Shown: one piece after another, positions 1-8,400 of the stretch
Position numbering within the stretch: the first letter of the stretch is position 1
Layout: every line of letters begins with the position of its first letter
NCBI RefSeq assembly: GCF_000010805.1
Contig: NC_012522.1
Span: forward strand, 3,162,001 to 3,226,000
Source of the DNA: Rhodococcus opacus B4
Lineage (GTDB): Bacteria > Actinomycetota > Actinomycetes > Mycobacteriales > Mycobacteriaceae
Length of the DNA stretch: 64,000 bases
Reading direction: 5' to 3'
Program-made: the position numbers and the translations under genes
Notes under the pieces: model-generated
What the model saw: the letters and a program-made list of their open reading frames with translations, nothing else
What the model was told of the DNA's origin: nothing
Databases searched by the model: none

Positions 1-696
1 ATGCTGGTTCGCGCCGACAACAGTGTCATCCTCGACTTCCACCGTGCGCGTGGTACAGCACCGTCGACGCTGTGTTTCTCGGCAATTTCTCTCGGCATGA
101 TACGACCGGATGACCGGCGCCGCGGTCCACGAGGTAGTCGTCGCCCGAGAGGCGACCACTACGTCCGTGAGCGCGAAGATGGCCCCCTGGACAGAAATCA
201 TGGAAGTGTCGCTGCTGAAGTCGACCTGCGGGACTGCCCCGTGTCGAACCTGCTCGGGCAGGAAGGGCAGGGCTTCGGACAGATGAGCGCGCAGCTCGTG
301 CAAGAACGACTGATCATCGGCGCCCAGGCATCCGGCGCCACGCGCCGCGCGGTCGAGGACACCGTCGACTACACCAAGCCACGGCAGGCATTCGAGCACA
401 GCCTCTTCGAATTCCAGAACACCGCGTTCGAACTCGCCGAATGCCAGCGCACCTGCGAGGTGTTCCTCGACCGCTGCATCACCGAACACCTGGCCGGCCA
501 GCTCGACCCCGCCATGGTCAAATACTGGCCCACCGAACAACAGTGCGCCGTCATCGACCGCTGCGTGCAACTGCACGGCGGCTACGGATACTTGCGCGAA
601 TACCTCATCGCCCGGATGTACGAACACTCCCGCGTCCAGAAAATCTACGCCGGCGCCAACGAGGTGATAGAAAGCATCATCGCGAAATCGCTGTAG
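1..696 (+). pseudogene. acyl-CoA dehydrogenase, C-terminal part with degraded 5' half
   Basis: From about base 235 the reading frame is a clear acyl-CoA dehydrogenase C-terminal half. It has the NLLGQEGQGF segment, the ERLIIGAQASG helix, the LHGGYGYLREY flavin-contact motif and a normal end (YAGANEVIESIIAKSL). A full enzyme is about 380 residues. Here the first ~75 residues of the frame do not match the family, and the segment before NLLG (EVDLRDCPVS) is only partly recognisable, so the catalytic N-terminal and middle domains are missing or frame-shifted. The frame is open at the window edge, so upstream sequence could change this view. It normally performs alpha,beta-dehydrogenation of an acyl-CoA; this copy is probably not functional. 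Confidence 0.7.
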
Positions 697-842
697 AAAT
701 CGCCGCCGGAGGCAGTTCCCCGGACACGTACAACGACACCGATTGTGGAACCTTGACCGGCACACGTCGGCGCCTGTCTTCGTCCGCTAGCGGATCGGCT
801 TGCGGCGACGGCAGGCGATTGACCCGGCGGGGCGCCTGGGGA

Positions 843-1130
843 TCAGCGGCTGGTGCGGTAGGCATCTCGGCGGTGGGCGATGTCGACGACCGTGACAATC
901 CGCTGTTCGTCGTTGATGCGGTAGATGACACGGTAGGTGCCCCGCCGTGCGCTGTGGCGGTCATCGAGCGGGGGCTGAAGCCGTTTTCCCACGCGTTTCG
1001 GATTGTCGAGAAGAGGGCCGACGATGAATTTGTGCGCCGCGAAGGCCACGGCCTCAGGCAGGTGCTGAGCGAGCTGACGTCGAGCCGTTGGAGCGATCAC
1101 GAGCGTGTAGCGGTCTTGCTCCTGATTCAC
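843..1130 (-). CDS. RelE/ParE-family toxin
   Basis: 95-residue basic protein with the RelE/ParE fold pattern: N-terminal YTLVIAPTARRQLAQHLPE helix, then LLDNPKRVGKRLQPPLDDRHSARRGTYRVIYRINDEQRIVTVVDIAHRRDAYR. The GTYRVIYRI strand and the closing I.HR.DAYR segment are typical of RelE-type ribosome-dependent mRNA interferases. Its start overlaps the stop of the upstream antitoxin gene by 4 bases, so the two are co-translated with antitoxin first. Function is inferred from family and gene order. Confidence 0.88.
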   Translation of the reverse strand: MNQEQDRYTLVIAPTARRQLAQHLPEAVAFAAHKFIVGPLLDNPKRVGKRLQPPLDDRHSARRGTYRVIYRINDEQRIVTVVDIAHRRDAYRTSR

Positions 1131-1414
1131 GCAGGGTGCCTGCGTCGCTCGCTCATTACCTTCGTAAGCTCGGCCTCGGACTCGCCTTCACCGCGGGCAA
1201 GCTCCGCGTCGGAAGCCGCGAGCCGCTGGAGGGTGTCGGGGTCGGACAGGATCGCGATTGTTTCCTCTAGTGACTCCAGGTCCTCGGTGGCGATGAGCAC
1301 AGCCGAGGGCTGACCGTGCACCGTGACCGTGACGCGCTCATGCTGGGCGTTGACACGCCCGACCAGCTCGGACAGGTGCGCCTTCACCGCGGCAAGTGAC
1401 ATCACCGTTTCCAT
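1127..1414 (-). CDS. Phd/YefM-family antitoxin
   Basis: About 95 residues. The N-terminal METVMSLAAVKAHLSELVGRV followed by VTVTVHGQPSAVLIATEDLESLEETI is the Phd/YefM DNA-binding and dimerisation domain. The acidic C-terminal tail would wrap the RelE partner encoded immediately downstream. Earlier in-frame ATGs exist at 1420 and 1432, but the family usually begins at the METV position. An inverted repeat at 1416-1429 overlaps the promoter/start region and is a likely autoregulatory site. Confidence 0.85.
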   Translation of the reverse strand: METVMSLAAVKAHLSELVGRVNAQHERVTVTVHGQPSAVLIATEDLESLEETIAILSDPDTLQRLAASDAELARGEGESEAELTKVMSERRRHPA

Positions 1415-1415
1415 A

Positions 1416-1429
1416 GTCATAAGTATGAC
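1416..1429. promoter_or_regulatory. inverted repeat at the toxin-antitoxin promoter
   Basis: GTCATA-AG-TATGAC has perfect 6-bp arms and lies directly at the 5' end of the antitoxin gene. Type II toxin-antitoxin complexes usually bind such palindromes to repress their own promoter. Binding is inferred from position only. Confidence 0.5.
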
Positions 1430-1576
1430 CATATCGGTGGCAGGTGTCGAGGACAGGTTTCACTGGGCCCCCATCCCCCTTGCATCAAACCTGTGAACCG
1501 CAATTGCGCATCGGTGGGTCAACCTCGTGTGTTCGACCGCGACTTTCACAACCGCGCCATCGCAACCCAACCTTTG

Positions 1577-1594
1577 ACTTCAAGTACTTGAAGT
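1577..1594 (+). promoter_or_regulatory. MerR-type operator within promoter spacer
   Basis: ACTTCAAGTACTTGAAGT is a perfect 18-bp palindrome. It lies between a TTGACT -35-like box (1574-1579) and a TAGCGT -10-like box (about 1598-1603), giving a long ~18-bp spacer of the kind MerR activators remodel. The GTG start of the MerR gene is at 1611, only about 7 bases past the -10, so its mRNA is probably leaderless. Confidence 0.7.
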
Positions 1595-1610
1595 TCTTAG
1601 CGTTTATGAC

Positions 1611-2072
1611 GTGAGTGCACGAACCACCCCACGCGTCTACACGATCAAGGACGCGGCCGCTCTGACCGGACTTCCGGCCAGCACGCTGCGGTACTACGAG
1701 TCGGTTGGGGTGATCGCGCCGATCAGCCGTGGGGAGAGCAGTAGGCACCGGGTCTACGACGAGGACGACCTGGGCCACCTGTTGGCGATCGCCTGCCTGG
1801 CGGCGACCGGGATGTCGGTCAATGATATGAAGGCGTACGTCGCCAACGGGCAACTCGGGGCCGCGGCCGCGGCCGCGCAGATCGAGTTGCTGACCGAGCG
1901 CCGGCAGCAACTCGAGATCGAGGCCCGGCAGATCGCACTGCGTCACCGCTACGTCGACATCAAGATCGACTACTGGCAGGCGATCGACGCCGGCGACGAG
2001 CCCCGCGCTGCGCTCCTCGCAGCCGAGGCGAGCGCACTCGCAGACGAACTGCACAACACCAAGAAGCGGTAA
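1611..2072 (+). CDS. MerR-family transcriptional regulator
   Basis: 153 residues with a GTG start. The winged-helix MerR domain is at the N-terminus (YTIKDAAALTGLPASTLRYYESVGVI, then SRHRVYDEDDLGHLLAIACLAATGMSVNDMKAYV). A coiled-coil dimerisation helix follows (AAAAAAQIELLTERRQQLEIEARQIAL). No cysteine cluster for metal binding is visible. The gene precedes a zinc alcohol dehydrogenase on the same strand, an arrangement known from AdhR-type regulators that respond to aldehydes. It likely autoregulates through the palindrome at 1577-1594 and controls the dehydrogenase; the inducer is inferred. Confidence 0.88.
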   Translation: MSARTTPRVYTIKDAAALTGLPASTLRYYESVGVIAPISRGESSRHRVYDEDDLGHLLAIACLAATGMSVNDMKAYVANGQLGAAAAAAQIELLTERRQQLEIEARQIALRHRYVDIKIDYWQAIDAGDEPRAALLAAEASALADELHNTKKR

Positions 2073-2182
2073 CCCCGCCTCCAACCCCACGCCCGATCGG
2101 CCATCCACTGATGCGCCACCGGTCACTCGACCCTGCCCGCTCACCACCACTGTGACCACCACAGAAGTTAGGAAGATTTGCC

Positions 2183-3223
2183 ATGCGTGTTCACGCGTAC
2201 GCCGCTCCCGCCGCCGGCCGGCCGCTCGCCCCCACCACCATCGAGCGCCGCGACGTCGGCCCTCACGATGTCCTCATCGAGATCCAGTACGCCGGCATCT
2301 GCCACTCCGACATCCACACGGTCAACGGCGACTGGGGCCCGCAACCCTTCCCGGTCGTGCCCGGCCACGAGATCGTCGGCATCGTCGCCGAGACCGGCGC
2401 CGACGTCACCCGCCACCGGGTCGGTGACCGCGTCGGCGTCGGCTGCATGGTCAACTCGTGCGGCGACTGCATCAACTGCCGGAACGGCGACGAGCAGTAC
2501 TGCGTCCACGGCATGGTCCCCACCTACGCCGGCACCGACCGGGACGGCACCACCACCCAGGGCGGCTACTCCACCCACGTGGTCGTCGACGCCGACTACG
2601 TTTTGTCCGTCCCGCAGAGTCTGGATCCGGCCGCCGCAGCCCCGCTGCTCTGCGCCGGGATCACCACCTACGCCCCGCTCCGCCGCTGGAGTGCCGGCCC
2701 CGGCAAGAAGGTCGCCGTCGTCGGCCTCGGGGGGCTCGGACACATGGCCGTCAAGATCGCCCACGCCCTGGGCGCCGACGTCACCGTGCTGTCCCAGACC
2801 CTGAAGAAGCAGGAGGACGGCCTGCGCCTCGGCGCCGACGCCTACTTCGCCACCTCCGACCCCGCCACGTTCGACCAGCTCGCCGGACGTTTCGACCTCA
2901 TCGTCAACACGGTCAGCGCCGCCATCGACCTCAACGCCTACCTGGGCCTGCTCGCCGTCGACGGCACCCTGGTCAACGTCGGCGCCCCCGCCGAGCCGCT
3001 CAGCCTGAACGTGATGACGCTGATCGGCGGCCGCCGCAACTTCGCCGGGTCGATGATCGGCGGCATCGCACTGACCCAGGAGATGCTCGACTTCTGCGCC
3101 GAACACGGCATCGGATCCGAAGTCGAGGTGATCCCCGCCAACCGGATCAACCAGGCATACGAGCGGGTCCTCGCCTCGGACGTCCGATACCGGTTCGTCA
3201 TCGACACCGCCACACTGAACTAA
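2183..3223 (+). CDS. zinc-dependent NAD(P) alcohol dehydrogenase (YahK/AdhC type)
   Basis: 346-residue medium-chain dehydrogenase of the cinnamyl-alcohol-dehydrogenase group. Catalytic zinc ligands are visible in AGICHSDIH and PGHEIVG. The structural zinc cluster is [15 protein letters not shown]. The Rossmann motif is [14 protein letters not shown], and the substrate half ends normally. It would reduce aldehydes, or oxidise alcohols, in the cytoplasm. A good Shine-Dalgarno sequence (AGGAAG) precedes the ATG. It lies 110 bases behind the MerR gene and is followed by a strong terminator, so the pair forms one unit. Confidence 0.9.
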   Translation: MRVHAYAAPAAGRPLAPTTIERRDVGPHDVLIEIQYAGICHSDIHTVNGDWGPQPFPVVPGHEIVGIVAETGADVTRHRVGDRVGVGCMVNSCGDCINCRNGDEQYCVHGMVPTYAGTDRDGTTTQGGYSTHVVVDADYVLSVPQSLDPAAAAPLLCAGITTYAPLRRWSAGPGKKVAVVGLGGLGHMAVKIAHALGADVTVLSQTLKKQEDGLRLGADAYFATSDPATFDQLAGRFDLIVNTVSAAIDLNAYLGLLAVDGTLVNVGAPAEPLSLNVMTLIGGRRNFAGSMIGGIALTQEMLDFCAEHGIGSEVEVIPANRINQAYERVLASDVRYRFVIDTATLN

Positions 3224-3230
3224 CCCCGAC

Positions 3231-3269
3231 GTGAGCGCCCGCCACACACATTGTGCGGCGGGCGTTCAC
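3231..3269 (+). terminator. Rho-independent-type hairpin after the alcohol dehydrogenase
   Basis: GTGA-CGCCCGCC pairs with GGCGGGCG-TCAC around a 13-base loop, just 8 bases after the stop codon. The T-run is poor, as is common in actinobacteria. Confidence 0.7.
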
Positions 3270-3773
3270 GACCACAACCCATCGTGCACGCGAGGAGCGC
3301 ACAGATCAGCCTGCCGAAAAATGTTGCAAAATAGCAGTATTCAGACGGAGTGCCCGATCGATTGAATTGGCTCAACGTCCACCGAGGCGAATCTGCGGCG
3401 TGAGGGGCGCATCGTCGCGCTCTGTCTGACCGTGCCGGCAACGGCACTCGCCGAGGGTGGCGCCACCGTCTGCCGGTATCCCGGTCGTGCTGTGGGGCTC
3501 GGCACCGTCCTCGAATTTCCGCTGGCCATCTCCGCCGCGATGCGGCCACCACAACCCGTCCGGTCTAATGAGCAACGTCGACGGATCGTCCCATACCGAA
3601 ACCGAGTGCCCCTGAGCGATACGTTCGATCGGCCAAGTAATTGCGAGGATTTTCGTCCGATCTGCTGATCACACGGGTGTGGTGATCGTCTTTAGTTGCA
3701 GGAGCTTCGTATGAGGCACGTCACGTGCCTTCCGAAGTCCCGGTCCTGCGGAGAACGACGAAAGGGAGCCCCC
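3270..3773. other. 504-bp intergenic region before the permease
   Basis: No convincing gene is seen; the short open frames here lack recognisable motifs. Two palindromes lie near its 3' end. At 3667-3687, GATCAC and GTGATC arms are separated by 9 bases. At 3714-3730, AGGCACGT and ACGTGCCT arms flank one base. Both sit where regulators of the downstream permease would bind. The GTGATC arms are of a size used by GntR/Lrp-like regulators, but no regulator can be named. Confidence 0.4.
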
Positions 3774-3842
3774 ATGTCCATCGCCGAATTACCCGACCAA
3801 CTCTCGCGGCACACCGATTCGACCCGGACCGGCCGGTCATGA
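3774..3842 (+). CDS. 22-codon upstream ORF coupled to the permease
   Basis: The ATG at 3774 has a good Shine-Dalgarno (AAAGGGAG) and encodes 22 residues (starting MSIAELPDQLSRH). Its TGA overlaps the permease ATG as ATGA at 3839-3842. The permease ATG itself has no good ribosome site, so translation may be coupled to this short frame. Alternatively, it is the remnant of a longer permease N-terminus displaced by a frameshift. Confidence 0.4.
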   Translation: MSIAELPDQLSRHTDSTRTGRS

Positions 3843-5218
3843 GCAGCGCACCGGGCCTGAAAAAGGCGCTCAGCCAGCGACAGCTGACGATGATCGCCAT
3901 CGGCGGTGTGATCGGTGCAGGCCTGTTCGTCGGATCCGGCGTCGTCATCTCCGACACCGGCCCCGCGTCCTTCATCACCTACGCCGCCAGCGGCATCTTG
4001 ATCATCATGGTGATGCGCATGCTGGCCGAGATGGCCGTGGCGAACCCGTCGACCGGTTCCTTCGCGGACTATGCGCGCACCGCACTCGGTAACTGGGCCG
4101 GCTTCTCGGTCGGCTGGCTGTATTGGTATTTCTGGGTAATCGTCGTCGGCTTCGAAGCGATCGCGGGCGCCAAGATCATCCAGTTCTGGATCGACGTCCC
4201 GTTATGGTTGTGTGCCCTGGTGCTGATGGTCCTGATGACCGCAACCAACCTGTTCTCCGTCTCGTCCTTCGGCGAGTTCGAATACTGGTTCGCGGGCGTG
4301 AAGGTGTTCGCGATCTGTCTGTTCATCGGGCTCGGCTCGCTCTTTGTGTTCGGCATCTGGCCGAACAAGACGATGGACTTCTCCAACCTGTGGTCCCATG
4401 GCGGCTTCCTGCCGCACGGTCCCGCCGCGATCACTGTCGGCGTGGTGACGGTGATCTTCTCGATGGTCGGCGCCGAGGTCGCGACGATCGCGGCTGCCGA
4501 GTCGGAGAACCCGGAGAAGGCGGTCGCCAAGGCCGCCAACTCGGTGATCATGCGCATCGCGGTGTTCTTCGTCGGCGCGGTATTCCTGCTGGTGACGATC
4601 CTCCCCTGGAATGACACGGAACTGGCGGCCTCCCCCTTCGTCGCCGCGATGACCGAGATGGGCATCCCCTACGCCGACAACATCATGAATGCCGTCGTGT
4701 TGACGGCGGTGCTGAGCTGTCTCAACTCCGGGATGTACACCTCCTCGCGCATGCTGTTCGTCCTGGCGGCGCGCCGCGAGGCGCCGCCTCGACTCACCCG
4801 GGTCACCCGGCGCGGCGTGCCGGCCGCCGCGATCCTGGTGTCCTCGGTGGTCGGATTCCTCTGTGTCATCGCCGCCGCGGTCTCCCCGGACACCGTGTTC
4901 ACGTTCCTGCTGAACTCGAGCGGCGCGATCATCCTGTTCGTCTACCTGCTGATCGCGATCTCGCAGATCGTGCTTCGTTTCCGCACCCCGGATTCCGAGT
5001 TGCGCGTGAAGATGTGGTTGTTCCCGGTGTTGTCGCTGCTGACCACTGCGGCGATCCTCGGCGTGCTGCTGCAGATGTACCTGGAAGACAGCGCCCGGTC
5101 GCAACTGGTGCTGAGCCTGCTGTCCTGGGCTGTGGTCGTGGTGCTGTTCCTCGCCAACAAGTGGTTCCTGAGTCGTCGCCAGCCCGTCGAATCGCCCCTC
5201 ACAGCGGCGAAAGTGTGA
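3839..5218 (+). CDS. amino-acid permease, APC superfamily (GabP-like)
   Basis: 459 residues with about 12 hydrophobic segments. The diagnostic start of the amino-acid transporter family is present (ALSQRQLTMIAIGGVIGAGLFVGSGVVISDTGPA), as is the conserved SMVGAEVATIAAAESENPEKAVAKA loop of AAT/GabP-type permeases. It would import an amino acid or GABA by proton symport. The start at 3839 matches the family N-terminus; a frame open from 3725 adds a non-family leader. The nearby glutamate dehydrogenase and proline genes fit a role in amino-acid use, but the substrate cannot be read from sequence. Confidence 0.9.
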   Translation: MSSAPGLKKALSQRQLTMIAIGGVIGAGLFVGSGVVISDTGPASFITYAASGILIIMVMRMLAEMAVANPSTGSFADYARTALGNWAGFSVGWLYWYFWVIVVGFEAIAGAKIIQFWIDVPLWLCALVLMVLMTATNLFSVSSFGEFEYWFAGVKVFAICLFIGLGSLFVFGIWPNKTMDFSNLWSHGGFLPHGPAAITVGVVTVIFSMVGAEVATIAAAESENPEKAVAKAANSVIMRIAVFFVGAVFLLVTILPWNDTELAASPFVAAMTEMGIPYADNIMNAVVLTAVLSCLNSGMYTSSRMLFVLAARREAPPRLTRVTRRGVPAAAILVSSVVGFLCVIAAAVSPDTVFTFLLNSSGAIILFVYLLIAISQIVLRFRTPDSELRVKMWLFPVLSLLTTAAILGVLLQMYLEDSARSQLVLSLLSWAVVVVLFLANKWFLSRRQPVESPLTAAKV

Positions 5219-5423
5219 CGGGTACTCCTGCTCGCGAATCAGACGGACGCTCCCACCCGCCATAGGCCACCAGCACTGTCCAACGCGCCGTCGCATAGGA
5301 ACATGCGACGGCGCGGTCGGCGTCGAGAACATGCAACGTGCCGTCCGCGCGGAGATCGACGACATGGTCCGGGCCGTACTCGTCGATCCGGGTGTCGGAT
5401 TGGATGGCGAACCCTCGCGTCAT
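5199..5423 (-). CDS. hypothetical 74-residue protein at the gdh 3' end
   Basis: The ATG at 5423 overlaps the glutamate dehydrogenase stop as ATGA, so translation could be coupled. The protein (including DEYGPDHVVDLRADGTLHVLDADRA in two parts around residues 14-36) has a plausible soluble composition but no recognised family. It overlaps the convergent permease gene by 20 bases and contains a strong 12-bp hairpin, which weakens the case. It may be a real small protein or a chance frame through a terminator region. Confidence 0.45.
   Translation of the reverse strand: MTRGFAIQSDTRIDEYGPDHVVDLRADGTLHVLDADRAVACSYATARWTVLVAYGGWERPSDSRAGVPVTLSPL
5285..5314. terminator. perfect 12-bp hairpin between convergent permease and gdh
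   Basis: GCGCCGTCGCAT and ATGCGACGGCGC flank a 6-base loop. The position between two converging genes suggests a bidirectional terminator, but it lies inside the possible 74-residue gene at 5199-5423. Confidence 0.5.
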
Positions 5424-8400
5424 CCGCGGCCGACCATCGTCCGCACCTGCCGGGCCGCGACGGACAGCGTCGACAGGTCGGCCGGGTGGGCTGCGAAGAT
5501 CTCGGTGAGGATCGAGCGGGCGCGGGCCAGCCGGGAGGTGTTGGTGGCCTCCCAGTCGGTGATCTTCTCGGCGGCGGTTTCGGCGGATGCCGAGCCGGAG
5601 AGCACGTCCAGGCACAGCAGCCGCATCGAGCCGTACACGTCGTCGCGCAGGGCCAGCCGTGCCAGGGCGTTCCAGCGGCCGGTGTCGTCGAGGCCGGAGA
5701 TGGCGGTGAGCAGGTGATCGAGACCGAGGTGCGCGTTGAGGGTGTAGTACAGCTCGGCGACCTCCTCGAGTTCCCGGCCTTCTAGGTCGGCGACGTCGAT
5801 GATGTCCATCGCGCAGAACCCGTGCAGCAGACTGAGCACCGCGGTGGCGTGGCGTTCGTCGGCGCCGCGGGCTACCAGTTGCGCTGTCCGGGTCTGCACG
5901 ACCTCCGCGTCCGGGCCCTGCAACCAACCCGGAACCTTCGGCAGCAGGTGCTCGAAAGCCTTGCCGTATCAAATGATCTCGGCTCCGATGGCGAGCGGCT
6001 GCGGCCGGTGGTGGAGCAACCACCGCGACAGCCGGTCGAGCAGCCGCCGCACCTCCGCCGTCATGGCATCGGACACCGCGGCATTCGGTGTGCCCGTGCG
6101 GATCCGGGAAATCAGTGCGGGGAGATCGGCGATCGCGCTGGCAGCCGTGTAGGCGCGGACGGCGTCGACGGCGGAGGCGCCGGTGTCTTCGCAGAGCCGG
6201 AACACGTAGGTGATGCCTCCGGTGTCGACCACCTCGTTGGTGATCACGGTCGCGATGATCTCGCGGCGCAGCCGGTGGGTGCGGATCGCGTCCGGATAGT
6301 CCTCCCGCAACCGGGCGGGGAAATACCCGAGCAGGCGGTCGGTGAAGGCATCCCCGTCGACGAGGTCGCCGGCCAGCAGGTCCGCCTTCAGCGCGAGTTT
6401 GACGTGCGCGGTGAGGGTCGCCAATTCGGGCGAGGTCAGCCCTCGCCCCTGCGTGCCGCGCCGTTCCAGCTCGTCCTCGCCGGGAAGGGCCTCGAGGGTG
6501 CGGTCGAGGCCGCGCTGCGCCTCGAGCGCCCGGATCTGGCGGGCGTGCACCCGCAGCTTGGCGGCCGCGGTGGCGCGGCTGGTGCCGAGGAGAGCGTTCT
6601 GGTCGACGTTGTCGGCCAGAACGAGTTTCTCGACGTCGTCGGTCATGCTCTGCAGCAATCGGTTCCGGGCGTCCGGGTCGATGCGCCCGATGGAGACGAG
6701 TCCGTCGAGGAGGATCTTGAGGTTGACCTCGTGGTCGGAGCAGTCGACGCCGGCGGAGTTGTCGAGGGCGTCGGTGTTGATCCGGCCGCCGGCGAGCGCG
6801 AATTCGATGCGGCCGAGGGCGGTGGCGCCGAGGTTGCCGCCCTCGCCGATCACCTTCGCCCGCACCTGCCCGGCATCGACGCGGACGCCGTCGTTGGCCT
6901 TGTCCCCGACCTCGAGATGCGTTTCGCGGGCGGCCTTGACGTAGGTGCCGATCCCGCCGTTCCACAGCAGGTCCACGGGGGCGCAGAGGATGGCCCGGAT
7001 CAGGTCCTGCGGCGACAGCCGGGTCACGGTCGAGTCCAGGCCCAGTGCCTCACGCATCTCCGCGGAGACGGGAACCGATTTGGCGGCGCGGTCGAACACT
7101 CCTCCGCCGGTGCTGATCCGGTCGGTGTCGTAGTCGTCCCAGGACGAGCGGGGCAGCGCGAACAGCCGGGTCCGCTCCCGGTACGAGGTGACCGGATCCG
7201 GGTTCGGATCGACGAAGATGTGCCGGTGATCGAACGCGGCGACGAGCCGGATGTGCTCGCTGAGGAGCATGCCGTTGCCGAAGACGTCGCCGCTCATGTC
7301 CCCGACTCCGGCGACCGTGAAGTCCTGGTTCTGGGTGTCGAGACCCATCTCCCGGAAGTGCCGCTTGACGCTCTCCCACGCGCCCTTGGCGGTGATGCCC
7401 ATGGCTTTGTGGTCGTAGCCCACCGACCCGCCCGACGCGAACGCGTCACCGAGCCAGAACCCGTACTCGGCGGCGACGGCGTTGGCCTCGTCGGAGAACG
7501 TGGCGGTGCCCTTGTCCGCGGCGACCACCAGGTACGGGTCGTCACCGTCGCGGCGCAGCACCCCGGTCGGGGGCACGGTCGCACCCGTTTCCGGATGGAC
7601 GTTGTCGGTGACGTCGAGCAGCGCACCGATGAAGGCGCGGTAGCACTCGACCGCGGCCGCTCGGAACGCTTCCCGGTCGACGACGGGATCCCCGGTGGGG
7701 GCCGGTGGCCGTGTGACGACGAAGCCGCCCTTGGCGCCGACCGGGACGATGACGGCGTTCTTGACCGCCTGCGCCTTGACCAGGCCGAGGATTTCGGTGC
7801 GGAAGTCCTCGCGCCGATCGGACCAGCGCAGCCCGCCGCGGGCGACGGCGCCGAAGCGCAGGTGCACCCCCTCGACGCGCGGGGAATAGACGAACACCTC
7901 GAACCGCGGTCGCGGCTGCGGGAGTTGGGACAGCACAACGGGTTCGAGTTTGAGGGCCAGGGCGGGCGAGCGCCGGACTCCGTCGCCGGTGCGGTAGTAG
8001 TTCGTGCGCACGGTGGCCCGCATCAGGTCGAGGTAGGCGCGCAGGATCCGGTCTGCCTCCAGGCTGACGACCTCCTCGACGGCTCCGCCGATCTGCTCGG
8101 CAATGGCGGTGCTGTCGAGGCTCGGATCGGCGGCGGGGTCGAACAGGGCGGTGAACAGGTCGATCAGTGCCGCGCAGGTGCGGGGGTTGTCGGCGAGCAC
8201 GGCGGCGATGCGCTTGGTGCTGTACGGGAATCCGATCTGCCGCAGGTACTTGGCGTAGGCCCGCAGCAGCGCCACCTCGGTCCAGGTCAGGCCGACCGAC
8301 GCGACGAGGGCGTTGAACGAGTCGACTTCGGCCGTGCCGGACCAGGCGGCGACGAACGCGTCGCAGAAGCGGCGGGCCAGGGTGCCCGGCTCCGCCGAGT

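Noticed and set aside
3220..3675. Short open frames in the gap before the permease
   Set aside because: No motifs, no ribosome sites and overlapping frames on both strands; treated as intergenic.
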